Source: Cepaea nemoralis (Eukaryota > Mollusca > Gastropoda > Stylommatophora > Helicidae). Taken from it: a DNA stretch of 64,000 nt. The notes under the pieces were generated by a model that saw only the letters and a list, made by a program, of their open reading frames with translations, had not been told where the DNA came from and searched no databases. The position numbers were made by a program, and so were the translations under genes. Of this stretch, positions 57,801 to 64,000 are shown piece by piece (positions within the stretch are counted from its first letter, which is position 1; the number at the start of each line of letters is the position of its first letter). The stretch is from NCBI GenBank assembly GCA_014155875.1, contig JACEFZ010015105.1, positions 336,001-400,000 on the forward strand. The letters are read 5' to 3'.

Positions 57801-59220
57801 CCAGCGTTGTGAAATATGTAGAACCATTAAGTAGCCCCAAAATATCATCAATTACTGGCAGTGGGTACGCTACATTCTTAGTAATTTTATTTAACGCCCT
57901 GTAGTCACAACAGAACCTGTTCGAACCATCAGACTTGGCCACAATTACCACCGGAGATGACCATTCTGATTTTGATCTTGTAATTATGCCTGCTTTCAAC
58001 ATATCTTCTATTGCCTTTTCTACTACTTCTCTATTTCTTAACGGAGTTCTGTATGGTTTTAAACTAATTGGTGGATGATCTCCCGTGTCTATTTCCATCG
58101 TAACTGTTTGTGTCTTACCCAATTCTAAATCATTTATCGCAAACACATCTTGATTTTGCTTTATCAGTTGTTCTAACACTTCCTTGTTTTCTGGCGAAGT
58201 TTTTAATTGTGCTAACAATTCTTTTTCTCTTGTTACTTTGTCTAGTGAATGTATTTGTGCTGTATTTCTTCTATATGGATGGATCAATTCATCCATTCTT
58301 GCGTTCCCTTTCCTTCTGTATCCGCGTCTATTATTACTTCTTTCATTAGAGGTTTCTGAATAACTTATTCCCACCATATTTACTCTATCTGTTGTCAATA
58401 TGTCACTAACGCTGTCATGTTCTAGCTTAGCTATTACACATCCTCTGTATAATTTAATTTCTCTACCTGTGTTATTAATAACCATTACTGGAAATGTTAA
58501 ACTTTTATCTAATTCTATTATTCCATCCGGAACTTCTAAACCTGGCTCATCAATTATTTCATTTTGCAATTCTGTGATTCTAACTATGTTTCCTGCTACA
58601 TAATATGGGTTTCTCTTCAGTCTTGCTTGTATCAAATTAACTGACTGTGGTTTTAAATTCATGGTTGTTTTAACTCTAACTAATGTCGACACATGCATAT
58701 CTTCTTCTAGATCTACGTAAACATCTTGGAATTTTAATTTATGCAAATCAAATAAAAGTCTCACCCCATTTTTCAATAAAAAATCTCGTCCCAATATCAT
58801 ATTTCTATTTAAATCTTTAACCACATGGAACATATGCCTAACATTTATCCCTCCTAATTTCAAATTTATCATCGTTTGTCCTAACACTTCTAATTTTTGT
58901 CCCGTTACCGAATGAAGATTCTCTTGAATTCTAATTATTTTACAATTTTTTAACATTCGATATAAAAATGCTTCTTTAATCACGCTAACTTGTGCTCCCG
59001 AATCAACTAATGTTCTAACTTTATATATTCCTATCTGTACTATACATGAGCTAGGATCTACCATATTTAATGACAATTGCTTTACCTCGGTTTGTTTTTT
59101 ATTTCTAAATGTTCTATTATACTCATCCTTTGGGTTTTTAATATATTGATGCCCTTTTTGGATCTTACTATCTTCCCTCTTACTGCCGATCCTATTCAAT
59201 AAGCGGGATGCCAATTTCCC
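54838..59220 (-). pseudogene. pol: Gypsy pol: protease, RT, RNase H, integrase (two small indels)
   Basis: About 1,458 codons run from the frameshift site to the stop at 54838. Protease: TLVDSGAQVSV (active-site Asp, about residue 71) and ILGRDFL (about 140). Reverse transcriptase: SEWSSPVVIVAKSDGSNRFC, FTTLDARAGFW (motif A), MPFGLK, and LAYIDDVLIF (motif C). RNase H: LILYTDASDNAIGACLV and KEAYAIHYAL. Integrase: zinc motif H-x4-H-x29-C-x2-C, then catalytic Asp (VSLDISG), Asp (LTDNGKEF) and Glu (SNAKNERQH), followed by a GPY/F-type module near KKGPVSYTI and a long charged C-terminal tail. The frame is broken twice inside RT/RNase H: one A seems missing in an A run near 57687-57690, and one A seems added near 56946-56948. 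The two changes cancel, so downstream domains return to frame. They could be real mutations or sequencing errors in homopolymers. Confidence 0.93.
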
Positions 59221-60206
59221 TGATTTCCTGACCTTCTAAAATTTCTCTGTATTTCTCCAGAATTCCAATTTGCTGGTCTACCATTTGCCATTCTATTCTG
59301 TATACTCGTCTGAACACCTCTACTATTTTGCGTAATCGATGGGCCACTTCTGTTACCACAAAAGCGAAAAATGTGCCCACGTTGGTGACATCCCCAACAA
59401 ACCACATTCGAGTTATTTGTGTTACCTTCCATGTTTCTTACAGTATTTCTCACTTGTCCTCTTCTATCTTGATTATATACATTCTCGTTTCTTTGCACCA
59501 TCTGTATTTCTCCTCGTCTTCCTCTCCATCCATGTCTATACTGACCTATTTCCATAGGTTCTTCAATTCTATCTTCTGAACTACTACCTAACTCTCGTCC
59601 TACCCTTAGCCTAAACCTCCTCCTCAAGCTTTCCTCTTGTATAGCGATATCTACCGCTTGTGACAATCTTGCAGGATTCTCTCTTAATAATTTAAATTTC
59701 AATCCATCTGACTTAATTCCATCAACAAAAATCCCTACCAACATCCGTTCCACTTCCTCTGCTCGTACATTCTGTCCTAAGAATGACTCTTCAGCTAAGT
59801 TGATTAACCTGTCACTGTATAACTGAACACTTTCTGTGCTGTTTTGTCTAGTCTGTCGCAATACTGAGAATGCGTGTTGTGGATCAGTAATTTCAGCATA
59901 TTTTCTTGCGAGATCATCTTTGAATTCTTCCCAAGTTTCACCTCCTGCTGCTTCTAACTTTCTTCTAATATGGTCAGAAACTGGACTTGTACTTGTTCTG
60001 TATGCCAAGTTCTTTTTTTCTCCATCTGTAGCATTTACTAAATATGCATGTTTTTCAATGGAAATAATCCATTTCTTAAACTGATTTGCTTGACCACTAA
60101 ATCTTTCAACATCATTGCTTATATTCTGTTGTCTTAACACCGCATCCAACCTTGATATTGCCCCGCCAACTCCAGTGAGTACCTGTGAAAAATCTTGGGA
60201 TTCCAT
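59196..60206 (-). CDS. gag: Gypsy gag: capsid and CCHC nucleocapsid
   Basis: Encodes the structural protein that packages element RNA into cytoplasmic particles. I chose the Met at 60204-60206 (MESQDFSQVL), giving about 336 residues. The open frame extends 25 codons further upstream to 60281 with a hydrophobic stretch not typical of Gag. A helical capsid-like region contains FSGQANQFKKWIISIEKHAY and YSDRLINLAEESFL. A basic, Arg-rich region follows. A zinc knuckle CWGCHQRGHIFRFC (C-x2-C-x4-H-x4-C) lies at about residue 270. The frame ends TGA at 59196-59198. Pol lies in the -1 frame and overlaps the gag end. The open frame is intact. Confidence 0.93.
   Translation of the reverse strand: MESQDFSQVLTGVGGAISRLDAVLRQQNISNDVERFSGQANQFKKWIISIEKHAYLVNATDGEKKNLAYRTSTSPVSDHIRRKLEAAGGETWEEFKDDLARKYAEITDPQHAFSVLRQTRQNSTESVQLYSDRLINLAEESFLGQNVRAEEVERMLVGIFVDGIKSDGLKFKLLRENPARLSQAVDIAIQEESLRRRFRLRVGRELGSSSEDRIEEPMEIGQYRHGWRGRRGEIQMVQRNENVYNQDRRGQVRNTVRNMEGNTNNSNVVCWGCHQRGHIFRFCGNRSGPSITQNSRGVQTSIQNRMANGRPANWNSGEIQRNFRRSGNQGNWHPAY
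59214..59220 (-). promoter_or_regulatory. Candidate -1 ribosomal frameshift site GGGAAAT
   Basis: The minus-strand heptamer fits X XXY YYZ in the gag frame (G GGA AAT), 15 bases before the gag stop codon. A -1 slip here enters the pol frame exactly where it is open (TTG GCA TCC onward). A downstream structure was not evaluated. Confidence 0.65.
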
Positions 60207-60281
60207 CCTAAAATTTATAATTATCAAGCAATATACAAATATTTCAACAATATTGATTTCAAACCCAGCAACAATACACAA

Positions 60282-61249
60282 TCTGTTAATTACTCTAATA
60301 TTATCTAATTAACTTAACTAAATCCTCCAATCGAAGATCCTGACGAAGAAATATTCCTGTTTCAACCCTGAATTTTGATAAAAGAATTTAAATGACCTCC
60401 TGATTCAAAATTTCCTACACCACATAAAAAAAGGACTCTAATCAAGCTCGTTAAAATGATTAGAACAACGAAGAGCCTCTGGATTTCTTTCCTTACTAAT
60501 TTACTCGAAGTCGAATTCAGATTATTTCCAATTATTTCCCGACGTTGATCACGCTCGATATCAGGCTCGCAACAAGACTTTGATTACCTGCTCGATTACT
60601 GTAGATTCCCTTCAGATAAGTTCACCTTCATGCAAGAAGCGACAATTGCTCACGACTTCAGCAAAAAAACCTTACTTTCTAGCAGCAATCTGTGACTTTC
60701 ATATATATCAAACGTAATCCAGTCAACAACAACTGGACTTAAAGCTGACGCTATCCAGTCTCTTATTTTCATGTGGAACTCTCGCCATGGTCAGTTTAAA
60801 TAGTTGAAACAAGTTGAAAGAAGTGACTGTATAAAGTATTGCAGACCTTGATTTCATAATTCTGGAATTCGTACCATAACCTTGAGTTCACCTTCAACAG
60901 TCCCACGGGTTAAAACTCATTTTTTTCTTACTGATTTTTGATGCAGAACGGCATTACTTATAACATTTTGCGTTGGTCAGTTCTCCAACTAATTTCATAA
61001 TTATGCAATAACATCAGTCTTTCAAAAAAATAAGTATCACTCAAACCTTTTCTTTAGCGCTGACCTTGAAATTGGATCTCCTTCTTAATCAGGAATCTAG
61101 TGCAAACCCAGAACAGCTACCAACAGTCGGCTTTCATCTGTTGTTTTTCAAATTAATTACTTCTCCAGACATGCCCGACATAGCTATGGCGGTATTCTCT
61201 CTCCGCGACCTCCCATGTTTCGTAGGTCAAAGGCACCAAATCAGCCTCG
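60282..61249 (-). other. Gypsy 5' leader with weak primer-binding-site candidate
   Basis: About 1 kb lies between the 5' LTR and gag, without long open frames on the minus strand. Minus-strand TGGTGCCTTTGACC starts about 11 bases inside the LTR edge (near 61239) and begins with TGG as a tRNA-primed site would, but the tRNA is not identified. Confidence 0.45.
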
Positions 61250-61542
61250 TGTGACAGTGCTACACACAAAGGCTATGATCGTGAACGTATAGCACCAGAC
61301 AAGTCAGTCTTCGCGTTGTTAGAAAAGGATTTTATTGATGAATCATTCTAGCTCAGCACATATGATGGAGACTCCCTTCTCGGTGTTGACATCTGTTCTC
61401 CTGGCCCCCAAGTGACGTGTGTGTTTTCCTAGATACCCTTCTTCATTCGTGCACACACGTTCACTATGGTTTTCCCCCTAGTCAAGGAATGCGCAGCATT
61501 CCTTAACTCTTTACTCCTAACCTAGAATCCCTCACTGTTACA
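61250..61542 (-). repeat. Gypsy 5' LTR
   Basis: 293 bp, reading identical to 53339-53631. As the 5' LTR of a minus-strand element it should hold the promoter. Confidence 0.97.
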
Positions 61543-61592
61543 GTTACTCTGGAAGTTCAAGGCATTCGCAACATCCGTCTCAGGACATCCCC
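61543..61592 (-). pseudogene. LINE family F, upstream part split by the Gypsy element
   Basis: Minus-strand translation GDVLRRMLRMP followed by TSRVT is the well-known RRMLxxPWTxRxTN block of LINE C-terminal regions. It continues at 53334 once the Gypsy element is removed. Confidence 0.65.
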
Positions 61593-62428
61593 GCTGCTTA
61601 AAATATTTTTTTTTAAATCTTCACAGCCCATACCGTGAAATGCATCAGATCAGCACGAGCCAGACCAGAACATCGTAAGCTCTAAACAGTACTCCCCGAG
61701 TGGAGACTATGACTATCGAGACGGGGGAAATGCTGGTCTTTAATGCGTCAGAGGAAAAGTAATGGATGTGCAGAGACATCCATACACTGCTGGCTAGAAT
61801 CTACTTTCAAATTATATTGATAATCTAAATGAGATCTAGAAGGAAAATTTCGCAAGACCTCATTAGCGTCCCGGACTAAACGATAACTGCATAACCATCG
61901 CCCCAGTCAGTCACGTGAGTAAATAAACGCTGAAAACAATACCGTATAGATTACAGAAGATATCAGAGAGGTTATTGACGACAATGAAGCTGGATTTCGC
62001 CCTGATATCAAGCAATTGTGCAATCCCAGATTACTCTACATTTGTTTTTTTCAAATGTGCAACCCTAAATTACTTTACATTTTTACTTTTTTTTTTTTAA
62101 ATAATTATTTTTGTTTTATTTCCGTGATATGGGTCTGGGATGTCATATGGCCGTAACATTTTGTAGACCACAATGCACAGATGAATATGTAGACAAGTTT
62201 TTCCTTATTTAGAAGGCGACGAGCCCATTCGTTAAACTCTCGTCCGACTGTGCTCGTGACTTTATCAGCGCAGCTCCTTACAGACTTCACTAAAACGCCC
62301 TCCCCAGAGTACTCTACACAACAAACATACACAATTTTGAATTTGAAAATATATATTTATCTACTGACAGTAGCAAAGCATGTTGTCCAAAGTGTGACAT
62401 GAAGTATATTGGAAGATCATAAAACAAT
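61593..62428. other. No gene recognised
   Basis: Only short open frames occur, with T and A tracts near 61605 and 62085. The phrase ACTGCATAACCATCGCCCCAGT near 61887 is unremarkable. Confidence 0.4.
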
Positions 62429-62514
62429 ATGGCGAACCACGTCATTCGGTTGTTGGGATTTGATACTCAGACACCACACGTGTCAGAAGAGATAAGGGGT
62501 TGGGGGGGGGGGAG

Positions 62515-62640
62515 GCGTGAGACCGTTACCATTAGTATTCGCTGGTTGTTCAAGATGAGGACATGCACGTGTGGGAACGCCCCGAGTGCTGGGATGTCGG
62601 TTCTTGACTCAACACCTCAAGTACAGTTTTCCACAACAGA
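62515..62640 (+). pseudogene. Jockey-type LINE C-terminal scrap
   Basis: TISIRWLFKMRTCTCGNAP followed by AGMSVLDST and an ACCTCAA-type end parallels 62985-63118 (SVTLRWLLNKGTEHI then GMS). Both resemble the extreme C-terminus of the Jockey-type LINE, YTLRDLLRRGSEHLW. Confidence 0.4.
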
Positions 62641-62654
62641 AGATTTGGACCTAT

Positions 62655-62835
62655 TTCACAGCGCTGTTGAACTACGAAATGGCTGTCTGCTACCACCAAC
62701 ACTGTTTAATAACTTCTTGGAAAATAAAAACAAATTAGATAATTAGCTGAGCGTTGTCTTTAAGAAGCAGTAAGGATGGGGAATGCACTATTATAAATCT
62801 ACTCTATGTAGACGGCTATCTTCCTGGGACGACGA
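62655..62835 (+). pseudogene. Degraded LINE reverse-transcriptase motifs B and C
   Basis: RNGCLLPPTLFNNFLENK resembles motif B, and TIINLLYVDGYLPG resembles motif C with the second catalytic Asp changed. The two are close together and in different frames. Confidence 0.45.
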
Positions 62836-62874
62836 ACACGCACTGCATGAACTATCAGTCTGGCTTAATGTTAT

Positions 62875-62955
62875 CATCAGCATGTGCTATGTCAATAAGT
62901 GTGAGCTGTCATGGTTCTCCATCTCACACGATTGCCAGGGGTTCTGGTAAAATCT
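62875..62955 (-). mobile_element. LINE family E fragment, left part
   Basis: CATGTGCTATGTCAATAAGT through TCTCACACGATTGCCAGGGG matches the family E 3' end at 7928-7995. It is separated from its continuation at 63130 by an insertion. Confidence 0.6.
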
Positions 62956-63125
62956 CAAAACTGAGAGGGAAGACCAAGAGAACTTCCAATCAGATAGCGG
63001 TGGGAACGATTAGTAGTGTGACTCTACGCTGGCTGTTGAACAAGGGGACGGAGCACATATAGGAATGTCCTGAGTGCAGTGATGTCGGTTCCTAGCTCAA
63101 TTCAACTCAACGCAACTCAACACCA
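62956..63125 (+). mobile_element. Jockey-type LINE 3' fragment inserted in LINE E
   Basis: It encodes SVTLRWLLNKGTEHI and then CPECSDVGS with stops, and ends in a CAACTCAACGCAACTCAAC tail. Diverged ~15-bp direct repeats (GATTGCCAGGGGTTCTGG and CATCGCTAGTCTTGG) at its edges are probably the old target duplication. Confidence 0.5.
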
Positions 63126-63400
63126 TCGCTAGTCTTGGATCTGATCTGTGTTGTTGTTTCGATTATGCCATGAGGCCAAGCTGTCTAAGCATGTATCTCT
63201 CTGTCTACCCAAGCTCTTTTCCTCAACAGTTTTGCCAGTTGTCACTAAGTTTTCAAGATTATTTCTCCACACAACGCGTCCAAAAAGAATATTGACCTTT
63301 TCGCTCCAATTATCTGATCAATTTATGGTTTCATGCGTTTCTTGAAGGTTTTTCTCATCCCTCTTTCTGCCCCTACATGGTATTCTTTCCATTTCAGTTG
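63126..63400 (-). mobile_element. LINE family E fragment, right part
   Basis: Continues the family E sequence: GCCATGAGGCCAAGCTGTCT, TTTGCCAGTTGTCACTAAGT and GTTTCTTGAAGG match 36670-36870. The frame is lost. Confidence 0.65.
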
Positions 63401-63457
63401 CGATTAGATTTTTTTCACAGCTTCTTGTCAATGTTTAACTTGTATATAGTAGTATAA

Positions 63458-63655
63458 GAGGTCAGCGTGGCCTATAGGATAAAAGCGCTTGCTCTTAAAC
63501 TTCCGGTACACTGTTGGCGGGGTATTGGACTCGTTCCCTGCACCTGTCAGTTGTACTTAAACGTTGACATCTCGTTCAGGAAGCAATGTCAAATTACAAA
63601 ACAATCAACCTGGTGTTGATCGCAATGTCCTGCAAATGATATTCAACATTCAAAG
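63458..63655 (+). mobile_element. SINE-1 subfamily with alternative head
   Basis: The head GTCAGCGTGGCCTATAGGAT is followed by AGCGCTTGCTCTTAAACTTC, then CAGGAAGCAATGTCAAATTA and ATGTCCTGCAAATGATATTC. The core and end are SINE-1-like and the head differs; similar heads occur at 19243 and 1575. Confidence 0.65.
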
Positions 63656-64000
63656 AGCAGTATAGATTCAATATTGCACTCCGACACTCTTATTTTCACT
63701 GTAATTCACATCTTTTTCGGTTGATCAGTATGTTTCCGCCTTGCAAAAGGCTAGTTTTGGCGTTGTTACCAGGCTTAAATGAAGTCTGTCAACTATGCTA
63801 TTGAAATCAACACAGAAAACTCCCAGCTTTTGACTAACAATAAATAATGAATTAAGAAAAACATCAACATACACAGAGAAACAATTGGAGCCATTAAATA
63901 GAGCTCAAGTACGCAGAATTCTTGATTCTGTTCTTGTTGTATGAACTTCGTCACTCCAGCTGTTCACTATCATCCCTCCTCCTCCTCCTCCTCCCTCCTC
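63656..64000. other. No gene seen; (CCT)n at the window edge
   Basis: AT-rich sequence ending in about 30 bp of CTC triplets at 63971-64000, probably a microsatellite that continues past the window. Confidence 0.6.

Larger units (their letters stand above)
53339..61542 (-). mobile_element. Ty3/Gypsy LTR retrotransposon, full length
   Basis: An 8.2 kb element on the minus strand has two 293-bp LTRs that I read as identical, a GTTA duplication, gag, pol (protease, RT, RNase H, integrase), a polypurine tract and long untranslated regions. The domain order, with integrase after RNase H, is diagnostic of Ty3/Gypsy rather than Ty1/Copia or Bel/Pao. No chromodomain and no recognisable envelope gene were found. 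Identical LTRs imply a very recent insertion. Confidence 0.97.

Noticed and set aside
60207..60281. Upstream gag start at 60281
   Set aside because: The extra 25 residues are hydrophobic and unlike Gag, and the next Met starts a typical hydrophilic Gag N-terminus.

Overview
This window looks like repeat-dominated intergenic DNA from an animal nuclear genome. I could not support a single host gene with exons. Almost every protein-like reading frame is a retrotransposon or DNA-transposon fragment, or a translation of a simple repeat. The abundance and mix of elements (tRNA-derived SINEs, several clades of endonuclease-type LINE, a Ty3/Gypsy element, a hAT fragment, very long dinucleotide arrays) fits an invertebrate. 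My best guess is a lophotrochozoan such as a mollusc, but this is low-confidence inference from the style of the elements, not from a marker gene.

Layout. 0-5 kb: degenerate tandem repeats, then a 2.2 kb array of a 21-bp minisatellite with a 189-bp (9 x 21) higher-order period. 5-11.5 kb: SINE and LINE remnants with TA, TG, CA, ATC and CTT microsatellites. 11.8-13.1 kb: a retroposon-like repeat with four internal copies and an AACT-type tail; a simpler relative lies at 28.3-28.8 kb. 17-20.6 kb: LINE and SINE pieces, a TATA-like box followed by a 46-bp minisatellite, and a DNA-transposon end. 24.3-25.5 kb: a short hAT element with terminal inverted repeats, an 8-bp target duplication and a broken transposase. 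25.7-27.86 kb: 2.1 kb of nearly pure (CA)n. 28.8-31.1 kb: LINE reverse-transcriptase remnants, an unrecognised charged reading frame and a 48-bp minisatellite. 34.4-35.9 kb: a cluster of four SINE copies.

37.9-51 kb is a stack of nested retrotransposons that can be unpicked from target-site duplications. An I/Jockey-group LINE copy sits in the catalytic YADD box of another LINE (39.05-40.38 kb). From 43 to 51 kb, a minus-strand LINE (A) was split by a plus-strand LINE (C), which was split by LINE B, which received a SINE. LINE A also received a second Jockey-type copy and a different SINE.

53.34-61.54 kb is a complete Ty3/Gypsy retrotransposon on the minus strand. Its two 293-bp LTRs look identical. 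It has gag, a candidate -1 frameshift heptamer (GGGAAAT), protease, reverse transcriptase, RNase H and integrase. Its only visible defects are two opposite single-base changes in short A runs. It has no recognisable env and lies inside an older LINE coding region. 61.6-64 kb holds further LINE and SINE debris.

The elements fit the usual division of labour: LINE endonuclease/reverse transcriptase copies LINEs and, in trans, the SINEs; Gypsy Gag-Pol copies itself through LTRs; hAT transposase moves hAT ends. Most copies here are dead. The Gypsy element and the two near-identical Jockey-type copies look most recent.
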